A program made the translations under genes and the position numbers. A stretch of DNA of 64,000 nt. Origin: Kribbella sp. NBC_00382 (lineage in GTDB: Bacteria; Actinomycetota; Actinomycetes; Propionibacteriales; Kribbellaceae). Shown here one piece after another: positions 51,667 to 60,064 of this stretch. The stretch covers positions 5,022,001-5,086,000 of the forward strand of contig NZ_CP107954.1 in NCBI RefSeq assembly GCF_036067295.1, given 5' to 3'. Numbering within the stretch: the stretch's first letter is position 1; every line of letters begins with the position of its first letter. The notes beneath the pieces are model-generated. The model worked only from the letters and a program-made list of their open reading frames with translations. It was not told the DNA's origin and did no database searches.

Positions 51667-52899
51667 ATGGTGTTCGAGATGCCGGCAGGGTTTCCGCGTT
51701 CCGGATGGGTGGACGACTCCGCTGCGATTGACGTGCGGTTGGGGCTTGCCTTGCGAGCCGGGCGGTCCGCTTTCGTGACGCTGACCGGCGGCGATGCGGG
51801 TCAGGCGCTACGCGATGCGGACATCGTGCTGGCTGAGGCGGATCCGGTGCGGGCGTTCGAGGTGTGTTGGCACGCCTTGTTCACGCTCTCGGTGGTGGGG
51901 ATTCCGGCGCGGGCGCATTCGGCTGTGCTGGCGGTGCGGAAAAGGGTTGCAGCTCAGGGCAGCGAGTGGGCGCTGGTCGAGATGGATCTGCTGCAGGTCC
52001 GGATCCTTCAGAGGAAAGGCGATCTGCGGACGGCGGCGACCGTGCTGCGGATATTGTTGCGGAAGGCAATGGTTTTGCAGGACAGGCCGTTAGCGCTGCG
52101 GATGGTCTGGGGTTTGGCCGAGGTGGCGAGGTTGGCCGGCACAAGGACCGTGCCGAAGGTGAAGGGACGAGGGGGGGTGCCGCTCTGCGACGCGGGGCAG
52201 GCGACGCCGGAGGGGTTGATGGCTCGTGGGGCGGCGCAGGTGGGTGTGGAGCAGTTCGGGGCGGCGGTACGGACGTACCTGGAATGTGGTGAGTTGCTGG
52301 CCGAGGCTGGGGTGGACAGCTCTGAGGTGATTCGGTGGCGGCCTGCTGCTGTGGAGACTCTGCTGCGGTTGGGGCGGTCGGCGGAGGCTGGTCGGCTCGC
52401 GGAGGAGAATCTTGAGCGGGCGTTGCTTGTTGGGACCGACGGTGCGATCGGGTTCGCGCGGTACGTGGTGGCGTTGACGCGGCCCAGGTGTGAACGGGAG
52501 TCGCTGCTGGTGGAGGCCGTCAGTAGGTTGCAGGATGCGGGGCAGCTTCTGGATGAGGCCTTTGCCCAGTACGAACTGGGCAAGGTTTTGCACAAAGGCG
52601 CCGCCGATTGTCATCTGCTTCGGGCGATTCAGCTTGCGGACGACTGCGGTGCCCGGCCGCTGGGGGAGCGGGCGCGGGCACTCGCAGGGCCATCGCTCGG
52701 CACACTCGGCGGCCTGACGGCGCAGGAGCGGAAGGTGGCGCGGTTGGTGGCGGCCGGCTTGTCGAACCCGGAGATCGCGAAACAGCTCTTCCTGGCTCGC
52801 CGGACGGTGGAGTTCCACCTGTCCGGCGTCTATCGCAAACTCGGGCTCACCGGCCGCCACGACTTGACCCAGCTGCTCAGTGAAGGTGAAGGCGCTTGA
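51667..52899 (+). CDS. LuxR-family transcriptional regulator with TPR-like N-terminus
   Basis: A 410-residue orphan regulator. The first ~330 residues are helical and TPR-like (AFEVCWHALFTLSVVG; AVRTYLECGELLAEAG; EAVSRLQDAGQLLDEAFAQY), with no kinase-receiver or ATPase motif. The C-terminal LuxR helix-turn-helix is clear (GGLTAQERKVARLVAAGLSNPEI, ARRTVEFHLSGVYRKLG). ATG at 51667 follows GGGGAG with almost no spacing; GTG at 51670 or ATG at 51679 are alternatives. It resembles the C-terminal half of a LAL regulator without the ATPase. Confidence 0.85.
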   Translation: MVFEMPAGFPRSGWVDDSAAIDVRLGLALRAGRSAFVTLTGGDAGQALRDADIVLAEADPVRAFEVCWHALFTLSVVGIPARAHSAVLAVRKRVAAQGSEWALVEMDLLQVRILQRKGDLRTAATVLRILLRKAMVLQDRPLALRMVWGLAEVARLAGTRTVPKVKGRGGVPLCDAGQATPEGLMARGAAQVGVEQFGAAVRTYLECGELLAEAGVDSSEVIRWRPAAVETLLRLGRSAEAGRLAEENLERALLVGTDGAIGFARYVVALTRPRCERESLLVEAVSRLQDAGQLLDEAFAQYELGKVLHKGAADCHLLRAIQLADDCGARPLGERARALAGPSLGTLGGLTAQERKVARLVAAGLSNPEIAKQLFLARRTVEFHLSGVYRKLGLTGRHDLTQLLSEGEGA

Positions 52900-52902
52900 G
52901 AT

Positions 52903-54090
52903 TCAGGACATGCTGACGCCGAAGTCCCGGTTGGCGGTGGCGAAGTCCTGGAAGCCGATCCGCGGGCCGGCGCCGCGGGTGACGGTGCCGTTGGCGATCA
53001 GGCCGGCGTCGCCGCGCGAGTAGACGGGACCGCCGGAGTCGCCGCCGCGGGCCGCGTCCTGGCCGTTCATCTGCTCGCCCTCGACCAGGTCCTCGCGATC
53101 GTTGTAGAAGAACAGCACCTTGATGTTGCAGACCGGTCCGCCGGTGGCCGCCGCGCTGGTGATGCCGCTCTGGCACAGGTACTGGCCGACGAAGACGTGA
53201 CCCCAGTACGGGACGTTCTCGACCAGGCCGCTGTTCCCGTCGCCGACGTACAGCTGCGGGTCGACGTTGTTGGTCGGGATCAGCGCGATGTCGTGGTCCT
53301 GGTTGCGCGGGCCCATGTTCCCGATGTACTCGCCCTGCCCGTCGGCGAACTGCTGACCCGACTGGCCACAGTGCGCGGCGGTGAGGATGTACGGCCGGTA
53401 CTGGCCGTCCCGCACACCGAAGCCGGTCGTGCAGATGGCTCCGGCCGACTGGTTCCAGAGCCGCGCTCCACCGATCCACGGCGACCAGTCGTCCCCGCGG
53501 GACATCGGCTTCAATGGCTCCTCCGCGACAACACGGACCGGTACGCCGGTACGCCGCCGCAAGGTCTGGCCGAGATCGGCCGCCGCGCGATGCGATGGGC
53601 TGACGCTCAGTACGAGGCCGCTACCGTCGCCCGGGTTCTTCACCGCGTCGACCCCGGCGCCCGGGTTCTGTTGCTGCCAGCTCGCGATGGACCGGGCAGC
53701 CTGGTCGAGCTCGCTCTTGGAATGGACGGCGCCTGCGATCCGTACCGGCGCTATCTTCCCGGCGGACGACACGGCCTGCTGGACCCGCGCCGGCGGCGTG
53801 CCCTTCCACCAGAGCACCACGGCGTCGTCGGCGAGCACAATGCCCGCAAACCCTTGCAGCGCAGGCGATTCCGCGACGACGGCCAGCTGCTCGGCGGCCT
53901 CGATCAACGGCCGTTGCGCCAACATCTGCCGATCCGCGGCGGTGAGTGCCTTGGCAGTGCCTCTCGATTCGTCCGGGCTGTTGGTGGATGGCTCGGAAGC
54001 CTCGGACGGTACTGCAGTGAAGGCGGCCAGCAGGGCGACAGCGGCGATACCAGCACCAGCGAAACGAGCACGACCAGGTGACTTACGCAT
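52903..54090 (-). CDS. Secreted trypsin-like (S1) serine protease with propeptide
   Basis: A 395-residue exported protease. A signal peptide (AGAGIAAVALLAAFTAVPSEA) and a propeptide of about 150 residues precede the S1 domain. The triad is complete: His240 in ILTAAHCG, Asp267 in DHDIALI and Ser352 in GGDSGGPV. Several Cys pairs are present. The fold fits the streptogrisin-like S1 group of actinobacteria. GAGGA lies seven bases before the ATG. It is convergent with the LuxR gene (3 bp between stops), so shared regulation is not implied. Confidence 0.9.
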   Translation of the reverse strand: MRKSPGRARFAGAGIAAVALLAAFTAVPSEASEPSTNSPDESRGTAKALTAADRQMLAQRPLIEAAEQLAVVAESPALQGFAGIVLADDAVVLWWKGTPPARVQQAVSSAGKIAPVRIAGAVHSKSELDQAARSIASWQQQNPGAGVDAVKNPGDGSGLVLSVSPSHRAAADLGQTLRRRTGVPVRVVAEEPLKPMSRGDDWSPWIGGARLWNQSAGAICTTGFGVRDGQYRPYILTAAHCGQSGQQFADGQGEYIGNMGPRNQDHDIALIPTNNVDPQLYVGDGNSGLVENVPYWGHVFVGQYLCQSGITSAAATGGPVCNIKVLFFYNDREDLVEGEQMNGQDAARGGDSGGPVYSRGDAGLIANGTVTRGAGPRIGFQDFATANRDFGVSMS

Positions 54091-54212
54091 GAGCGATCCT
54101 CACGGTTGGGGGCGGTCCGCCCACCATGAGGACCCCCGCTCGCAGGTGTCAACGCAACTCCCCAAACCCTACGGAGGTACCGATGCGGCAGATGTCCCGC
54201 TTAAGGCTGGTG

Positions 54213-54386
54213 ACCCCACGCCGGCTCCGCCGTCCGCTCCTTCGTCGCGTCCGCGTTCGCTTGCTCCCGCCCACCCTGGGCGCGGGTCCTTCGTCACCCG
54301 CTTGGTGAAGGCGGTGGGAGCCCGGCGTTGCGGGTGGCTGCGGGTTGGTGACCATTGCGGCGCAAACCTCATGGTCCGGCCGGTGT
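54213..54386. repeat. Dispersed repeat, copy 3 (about 174 bp)
   Basis: In the same orientation as copies 1 and 2 at 29.5-29.8 kb. It is nearly identical to copy 1 over the first 50 bp (starting ACCCCACGCCGGCTCCGCCG) and clearly related through to CCGGCCGGTGT. It fills most of the 399-bp gap between the S1 protease and the PPOX gene. A small GC stem (CCACCC/GGGTGG, 54424-54443) follows. Confidence 0.75.
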
Positions 54387-54489
54387 CGCACGCCGTTCGG
54401 GTAGACGGTCGCCAGGTCCCTCACCACCCGACCTCCGGGGTGGGTCTGGCATCGCCTGGGCCGATGGACTTGTCCTATAGAAGGAGCTG

Positions 54490-54912
54490 TTAGCCGAGGT
54501 TGGATTGGGCTATGACGTTGGTGATGGTGATGTGGACTGCGGTGAAGCCTTGTTCTACGAAGGTTTCGGCTAGGGCGTCTGCTGGGTGGGTGGGGTAGTA
54601 GCGGTCGGCGATGCCCTTGGCGACGTGGGTGATGTGGGCTGGGTCGGCGGAGGTTCGGGCTTGGCCTTCGAGGGTGACGAAGCTGTAGGGCTGGTTGGTG
54701 TCGCTGATGCAGACTGCTACCCGGCCGTCGCGGGTGAGGCTTTTGCCTTTGACGCTGCCGGGGGAGAGGGCGAAGGCGAGTTCGTTGCCGTCGAGGACGA
54801 AGCAGACCGGAGTGACGTGGGGGCGGCCGTCGGCCCGGGTCACGGACAGGTGGGCGAGTCTGGTGCCTTCGGTGACGAAGGATCGCCATTCGGTGTCGGT
54901 CATTGTGGTCAT
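54490..54912 (-). CDS. PPOX-class flavin/F420-binding protein
   Basis: A 140-residue split-barrel protein of the pyridoxamine-phosphate-oxidase-like class. It begins with the family pattern TRLAHLSVTRADGRPHVTPVCFVLDGNELAF, then GKSLTRDGRVAVCISDTNQPYSFV and IADRYYP. Actinobacterial members often bind F420 and reduce or oxidise small molecules; cofactor and substrate are not determined here. It is divergent from a LysR gene, which probably controls it through the palindrome between them. Confidence 0.85.
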   Translation of the reverse strand: MTTMTDTEWRSFVTEGTRLAHLSVTRADGRPHVTPVCFVLDGNELAFALSPGSVKGKSLTRDGRVAVCISDTNQPYSFVTLEGQARTSADPAHITHVAKGIADRYYPTHPADALAETFVEQGFTAVHITITNVIAQSNLG

Positions 54913-54959
54913 GCCAATGACGGTAGGTTCGATCGACCGATCATGAAAAGCGATTGTTT

Positions 54960-54976
54960 CTGATCAAGATGATCAG
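54960..54976. promoter_or_regulatory. Candidate LysR-type operator CTGATC-n5-GATCAG
   Basis: A perfect 6-bp inverted repeat with a 5-bp spacer between the divergent PPOX and LysR genes. It lies 8 bp before the LysR start, so binding would block its own expression. Confidence 0.5.
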
Positions 54977-54984
54977 GATCGACT

Positions 54985-55890
54985 ATGGTTCAATCCGTGG
55001 TTGATCTTGAGTTGCGGCATCTGCGGGCTATGGCTGCCATCGCCGAGGAAGGAACGTTCGGGCGAGCGGCTGTGCGGCTGGGCTACACCCAGTCGTCGGT
55101 GAGTCAGCAGATCGCGGCGCTGGAGCGGGCGCTTGGCGGCGCCGTTTTCGATCGACCCGGTGGGCCGAGGCCGGTGCGGCTCACACCGCTTGGCGAGGTG
55201 GTGCTGAGCCACGGCCGTGAGTTGCTGACGCGATCGGAGGCGCTGACCGACGCGGTCGATCGGTTCCGTGCAGGCAGCGGCCGGATCGACATCGGCACCT
55301 TCCAGAGCGTGTCCAACCTGATCCTGCCGGCCGTCGTTCGTCAGTTGCTGGACGAGCACCCTGGCTGCGACATCCGGCTGTCCGAGGTCGAACCCGAGGA
55401 TCCGAAGATCGGTGATCTCGACCTGCTGTTCCACGACGGCCGGATCGAAGGCGACGTCGAACACGTCAAGCTACTCGACGAGCCGTACCTCCTAGTGGCA
55501 GCGGCCAACGCGTTCCCTCAAGGCCCGGTACGGGTGGAGCTGCTCGACGACGCTCCGATGGTCGCCTGGCCACCCACCTACCACCAGCGATGGCTGGAGC
55601 GAACGCTTACCAAGTACGGCGCCAGACCACGCATCGTCTTCCGAACCAGCGGCCACGAAACCATCCTGTCGATGGTCCGAGCCGGCATCGGCTCAGCAGT
55701 CCTCCCATGGCTGGCCCTCCATGGCTCCGACGCAGCGTCCGACGACCGCCTCACCCTCCACCAGCTACAACCGTCGCCCACCCGCGAGATGTACCTCCAC
55801 TGGCCGGCCGAACGCACCCACTCCCCACTCGCAACCCGAGCCATCGAAATCGCCATCGAAGCCGCCGAGGAGCTCGCCGCCCAGATCTAG
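54985..55890 (+). CDS. LysR-family transcriptional regulator
   Basis: A 301-residue regulator. The N-terminal helix-turn-helix is LRHLRAMAAIAEEGTFGRAAVRLGYTQSSVSQQIAALERALG; in short, TQSSVSQQI is the recognition helix. A LysR substrate-binding domain follows (IGTFQSVSNLILPAVVRQLL; SMVRAGIGSAVLPW). AGGA lies seven bases before the ATG. It is divergent from the PPOX gene; the effector is unknown. Confidence 0.9.
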   Translation: MVQSVVDLELRHLRAMAAIAEEGTFGRAAVRLGYTQSSVSQQIAALERALGGAVFDRPGGPRPVRLTPLGEVVLSHGRELLTRSEALTDAVDRFRAGSGRIDIGTFQSVSNLILPAVVRQLLDEHPGCDIRLSEVEPEDPKIGDLDLLFHDGRIEGDVEHVKLLDEPYLLVAAANAFPQGPVRVELLDDAPMVAWPPTYHQRWLERTLTKYGARPRIVFRTSGHETILSMVRAGIGSAVLPWLALHGSDAASDDRLTLHQLQPSPTREMYLHWPAERTHSPLATRAIEIAIEAAEELAAQI

Positions 55891-55911
55891 TTCGGCGCCG
55901 TTGCCGCGGGG

Positions 55912-56817
55912 TTACGCCGCTGTGAGTTGGGTGCCGGTACTGCCGGCGATGACTGTGGTTGCGTCGTCGAGTGAGCCGATGGCGGCTCGGCCATGGGTGT
56001 CCTGGACGAATTGGCGGGCGGCAGCCACCTTGGGGCCCATGGAGCCTGGTGGGAAAGTCAGGTCGGTCAGGTCCGCGAGGGTGATGTGGTGGAGCGGCCG
56101 CTCGGACGGGGTGCCGAAGTCGAGGAAGACGGCCTTCACATCGGTGAGCATGACCAGGAGGTCGGCTTTGAGATCGGTGGCGATCAGGGCGGCGGTGAGG
56201 TCCTTGTCGACTACCGCGTCGATGCCGTGACGGCCGGATGGGCCCTCTGTGACGGGGATTCCCCCGCCACCGGCGAGGACGACGGTCGTCCGGTGCTGTA
56301 GAAGGGTCTGCGCGGTTTCGAGTTCTACGACGCGTCGGGGACTCGGGGAGGCGACGACGCGGCGCCAGGAGTTGCCGTCCTGGTGGACGGTCCAAGAGTT
56401 CTGTCCGGCCAGCTTGCGGGCCTCGGCTTCGGGATAGCCGGCGCCGATGAATTTGCTGGGTTCGGCGAAAGCAGGGTCGTTGCTGTCGACAACAGTCTGG
56501 GTGACGAGGGTGATGACCGGCTTGGTCAGGCCGGCGTTGGCGAGGGTCTGCTGGATCCAGTACCCGATCATTCCCTGGGTCTCCGCGACGAGGTCGCTGA
56601 GCGGATACGAGCGGGACAGGGCGTGATCCGCCAGGCTTTCCAACGCCAGCAGCCCGACCTGCGGGCCGTTGCCGTGGACGATCACCACCTCGTGGTCGGC
56701 GGCGATCTTCGCGAGTGCCGGCGCGGCCGCTTCGAGATGCGCGAGTTGGACGGCGGCGTCGGGTGGCTCACCGCGGCGCAGTAGGGCGTTGCCGCCGAGT
56801 GCGATCACGATGCGCAT
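55912..56817 (-). CDS. arcC: Carbamate kinase
   Basis: A 301-residue amino-acid-kinase-fold enzyme interconverting carbamoyl phosphate + ADP and carbamate + ATP. Family motifs are IVIALGGNALLRRGE, VIVHGNGPQVGLL, GYWIQQTL, VVLAGGGGIPV and DAVVDKDLTAALIA. It is the last gene of the mannoside-utilisation operon, 5 bp after the phosphomannomutase. No arginine deiminase or carbamoyltransferase gene accompanies it in the window, which makes its placement odd. Confidence 0.92.
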   Translation of the reverse strand: MRIVIALGGNALLRRGEPPDAAVQLAHLEAAAPALAKIAADHEVVIVHGNGPQVGLLALESLADHALSRSYPLSDLVAETQGMIGYWIQQTLANAGLTKPVITLVTQTVVDSNDPAFAEPSKFIGAGYPEAEARKLAGQNSWTVHQDGNSWRRVVASPSPRRVVELETAQTLLQHRTTVVLAGGGGIPVTEGPSGRHGIDAVVDKDLTAALIATDLKADLLVMLTDVKAVFLDFGTPSERPLHHITLADLTDLTFPPGSMGPKVAAARQFVQDTHGRAAIGSLDDATTVIAGSTGTQLTAA

Positions 56818-56822
56818 GCCTG

Positions 56823-58181
56823 TCAGCGACCAGTACTGACGTGTTGGCCGAGTAGGTCGAGTACCTCGTCGCGGACCTGCGCCATGGTTGCGTGGTCGGC
56901 CGCCTCGACGTTGAGACGGAGCAGCGGCTCGGTGTTCGACGGACGCAGGTTGAACCAGCCGCGGCCGGGCAAGGTGATGGTCAGGCCGTCGAGGTGGTCC
57001 GCGGCAACATCGCGGTAGTGGTTCTCGACAAGGGTGAGAGCGGCGGGGACGTCTTCAAGGGTCAGGTTGATCTCACCGCTGGCGACGTACCTCGAGAACT
57101 CCCGCATCAGCGCGGAGAGCGGCTGCGCCGACTGACCGAGCGCTTCGATGACGTGCAGGGCCGCGAGCATGCCGCTGTCGGCGTTCCAGAAGTCCTGGAA
57201 GTAGTAGTGGCCGGAGTGTTCGCCGCCGAAGACGGCGTTGTTGTCCGCCATCACCTGCTTGACGAACGAGTGCCCGACCCGGGTACGGATCGGCCGGCCG
57301 CCGTGCTCGGTGACCTGCTCGGGGACCGCTTTGCTGGTGATCGCGTTGTAGACGATGGCGGCACCCGGGCGCCTGGCCAGTTCGCGGGTCGCGATCAGGC
57401 TGACCACGGCGCTGGGGCTGACCCGGTCGCCTTCTTCGTCGACGAAGAAGCAGCGATCCGCGTCGCCGTCGAAGGCGAGCCCGAGGTCGGCGCCGTGCAG
57501 CCGGACGGCGATCCGGAGATCCTCGAGGTTCGCCGGGTCCATCGGATTGGCGACGTGGTGCGGGAAGGTCCCGTCGAGCTCGAAGTACAGCTGGACCAGG
57601 TCGAACGCGGGGTGTTCGAGTACCACCGGCACGATCCGGCCGGCCATTCCGTTGCCGGCGTCGATCACGATCTTGAGGGGCCGGCTGCCGTCGAGGTCGA
57701 CCAGCCGGCGCAGGTACCCGGCGTACGACGGCAGCAGGTCCTCGGACCTGATCCGGCCCGGTACTCCGTCGTACTCGGGCAGACCGGTCTCGAGCAGCGC
57801 CCTGATCTCCCGCAGCCCGGTGTCCTGGCCGACCGGCGCGGCTCCGGGGCGGCACAGTTTGATGCCGTTGTACGCCGGTGGGTTGTGGCTGGCCGTGATC
57901 ATCGCTCCGGGGATGTTCTGGCTGCCCGAGGCGAAGTACAGCAGGTCGGTCGAGACGAAACCGATCGCGAGTACGTCGGCCCCGCGGCTGGCCACGCCGG
58001 CCGAGAACGCCGCCGCCAACGACGGGGAGGACACCCGCATGTCATGGCCGACGGCAAGGAGGGTCGCGCCGAGGTGGTGCGCGAAGGCGGCGCCGACCTG
58101 GAAGGCGAGGTCGTCGTCGAGTTGGTCGGGGACGGTACCGCGGATGTCATAGGCCTTGATCAGCGTGCTGAGGTCGTGCAT
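56823..58181 (-). CDS. manB: Phosphomannomutase/phosphoglucomutase
   Basis: A 452-residue alpha-D-phosphohexomutase. It begins with IKAYDIRGTVPDQL, has the phosphoserine loop MITASHNPPAYNG (Ser98), the metal loop LAFDGDADRCFFVDEEG, the sugar-binding GGEHSGHYYF and the phosphate-binding RPSNTEPLLRLNVEA. It converts mannose-1-phosphate to mannose-6-phosphate. The GH130 phosphorylase gene 3 bp upstream produces mannose-1-phosphate, so the two steps feed glycolysis. Confidence 0.93.
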   Translation of the reverse strand: MHDLSTLIKAYDIRGTVPDQLDDDLAFQVGAAFAHHLGATLLAVGHDMRVSSPSLAAAFSAGVASRGADVLAIGFVSTDLLYFASGSQNIPGAMITASHNPPAYNGIKLCRPGAAPVGQDTGLREIRALLETGLPEYDGVPGRIRSEDLLPSYAGYLRRLVDLDGSRPLKIVIDAGNGMAGRIVPVVLEHPAFDLVQLYFELDGTFPHHVANPMDPANLEDLRIAVRLHGADLGLAFDGDADRCFFVDEEGDRVSPSAVVSLIATRELARRPGAAIVYNAITSKAVPEQVTEHGGRPIRTRVGHSFVKQVMADNNAVFGGEHSGHYYFQDFWNADSGMLAALHVIEALGQSAQPLSALMREFSRYVASGEINLTLEDVPAALTLVENHYRDVAADHLDGLTITLPGRGWFNLRPSNTEPLLRLNVEAADHATMAQVRDEVLDLLGQHVSTGR

Positions 58182-58184
58182 GGC

Positions 58185-59240
58185 TCACACCTTGTCCAGT
58201 CGGGCGACGCCGATCCTGGCGTCCGCCATTCCGTAGAACACGTAGCGGACGCCGTCGATCTCCTCGACCGCGGTGGGGAAGACCACGTTCGCGACGGTGC
58301 CGACCCGCTCGTCGTCGGTCTCCGGCGCCAGCAGCGGCTCACTCGTCCGGTCGATGATCTTGGTGACGTCGTCCAGGTCGAGCAGCAGCGCGCCTGCCGA
58401 GTAGGTGACCCGTTGGGTCGTCGGATCGAAGCCTGCCGGTTGCTCGCCGGTGACGCCGTGATGGATCACCAGCCAGCCGTCCGGCGTCCACAGCGGCGGC
58501 GGTCCGGCGCCGATCTTCAGTTCCTCGAACGGGTACTCCGGTAACGCGACGAGCCGATGATGCCGCAACCGCGTCAGGTTGCCGAGGTCACTCTCGACGG
58601 CGGCGACCGGGGTGAAGGACACCCAGATACCCGGTCGCTGGTCGGTGACCCCGGCCGGCAGATGGACCCCTTCGCCCTCCCGGAACCAGCCCAGGTCCCA
58701 CATCGGCCGGTGCAGCATCGCGTACGACGGCTCACCGTCCGGCCCGGGCACCGGCCGGGGGAAGAACACCGTGTCCTTGTTCGGGAACAGGTTCAGATCG
58801 GTGTCCAGCAAGGGCTGGTACTCGAAGTGCAACGGGCCGAGCCGGCGCCAGTCGCGCAGGTTCGACGAGACCGCCAGTGCCGGTTTCGGGCCGAGCGGGC
58901 CGTAGGCGATGTACGCCATCACGTGCAGGCCGAGCGTCGCCAGGTAGGTCACCCGGGGGTCCTCCACGCCGGCGTTGTTCTTACCGCGCTCCCAACCCTC
59001 GTCCGGTGCGAGCACGACGCCCTCGCGCTCGACACGGACCGGTACGCCGTCGTCCAGCACCACCCGGGCCAGGCCGACCCGGGAGACGTTGCCTGCAGCA
59101 ACCAGTCGGGGAAGCAGGTACAGGGTTCCGTCTGGGGTGTGGCCGGTCGCGGGGTTGAGCACTCCTTCGACTTCGAACTCGTTGCCCGGCTCGGGGCTCA
59201 TCAGCACGCCGGCCCGGGTGAGGGTGTAGGGAATGGTCAT
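58185..59240 (-). CDS. GH130 family beta-mannoside phosphorylase
   Basis: A 351-residue five-bladed-propeller enzyme. Family features are EVEGVLNPATGHTPDGTLYLLPRLV (here the NPA and LLPR parts), GVEDPRVTYL, DTDLNLFPNKDTVFFP, SYAMLHRPMWDL and WLVIHHGV. GH130 enzymes phosphorolyse beta-mannosides to mannose-1-phosphate. ATG at 59240 lies 5 bp after the permease stop; a GTG at 59249 overlapping that stop (GTGA) is also possible. Linkage preference (mannan or Man-GlcNAc of N-glycans) cannot be read from sequence. Confidence 0.88.
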   Translation of the reverse strand: MTIPYTLTRAGVLMSPEPGNEFEVEGVLNPATGHTPDGTLYLLPRLVAAGNVSRVGLARVVLDDGVPVRVEREGVVLAPDEGWERGKNNAGVEDPRVTYLATLGLHVMAYIAYGPLGPKPALAVSSNLRDWRRLGPLHFEYQPLLDTDLNLFPNKDTVFFPRPVPGPDGEPSYAMLHRPMWDLGWFREGEGVHLPAGVTDQRPGIWVSFTPVAAVESDLGNLTRLRHHRLVALPEYPFEELKIGAGPPPLWTPDGWLVIHHGVTGEQPAGFDPTTQRVTYSAGALLLDLDDVTKIIDRTSEPLLAPETDDERVGTVANVVFPTAVEEIDGVRYVFYGMADARIGVARLDKV

Positions 59241-59245
59241 GGCGG

Positions 59246-60064
59246 TCACCCTTTGATTCCGGACTCTAGGCCCTGGGAGATGAACTGACGCTGGAAGATT
59301 ACGAACAGGCCGACGGCCGGCGCGGCCAGTACGCACGCTCCGGCGAGTACGGCGCCGAACGGGTTGGCGGCCCTGGCGGAGACGGTGGTGAGGTAGTTCG
59401 ACAGTGAGACCGCGAGTGGCTGCAGATCTTGTTGTTTGGTGATCAGGAACGGCCAGAGGAACTCGTTCCACGGGCCGATGAAGGTGAGCAGTACGCCGGT
59501 GAGCAGGGCAGGCCGGACCAGCGGGACCGCCACCCGCCAGAGAATGCCGAGCTCGGACGCCCCGTCGATGTGGGCCGCCTCGAACAACTCGGCCGGCAGC
59601 TGCAGGAAGTACTGCCGGAAGACGAAGACCGCGGTGGAGTTGACCGCGAAGGGCAGGATCATGCCGAGGTAGGTGTCGGCGAGGCCGTAGCTGCGGACGA
59701 TCAGCACGTAGAGCGGGATCGTCAGCAGTTGGAAGGGGACGACCTGGATGAGCAGCATCAGGTTGAACACCAGCCCGCGGCCGCGGAACCGCAGCCGGGC
59801 CAGGGCGTAGCCGGCGAGTACGCCGAAGACCAGGGTTCCGATGATCACGCCGCCGGTGAAGACGCCGGAGTTGACCAGCGAGCGGCCGAGGTTGATGGCG
59901 TGGTCGATCTCGCTGTAGTTGTGACCGGTCAGGTTGCCCGGCGCCGGGAACGCGCCGGTGATGGCCGGATCCGGTTCGGTCTGCAGGCTGCCGATCAGCA
60001 TGTAGTAGAAGGGGAAGAGGAAGACGAACGAGCCGATCAGCAGTGCGGCGAACTTGACCTTCAT
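59246..60064 (-). CDS. Carbohydrate ABC transporter permease (MalG type)
   Basis: A 272-residue inner-membrane permease with six helices, starting MKVKFAALLIGSFVFLFPFYY. The ATPase-docking EAA loop reads FEAAHIDGASELGILWRVAVPL. Its ATG overlaps the stop of the upstream permease by 3 bases (ATGA). No ATPase gene is in the operon, so a shared MsiK-type ATPase encoded elsewhere probably energises it, as is common in actinobacteria. Confidence 0.92.
   Translation of the reverse strand: MKVKFAALLIGSFVFLFPFYYMLIGSLQTEPDPAITGAFPAPGNLTGHNYSEIDHAINLGRSLVNSGVFTGGVIIGTLVFGVLAGYALARLRFRGRGLVFNLMLLIQVVPFQLLTIPLYVLIVRSYGLADTYLGMILPFAVNSTAVFVFRQYFLQLPAELFEAAHIDGASELGILWRVAVPLVRPALLTGVLLTFIGPWNEFLWPFLITKQQDLQPLAVSLSNYLTTVSARAANPFGAVLAGACVLAAPAVGLFVIFQRQFISQGLESGIKG

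Noticed and set aside
56892..58544. 550-residue antisense frame across phosphomannomutase and GH130
   Set aside because: It spans two genes with clear catalytic motifs on the other strand.
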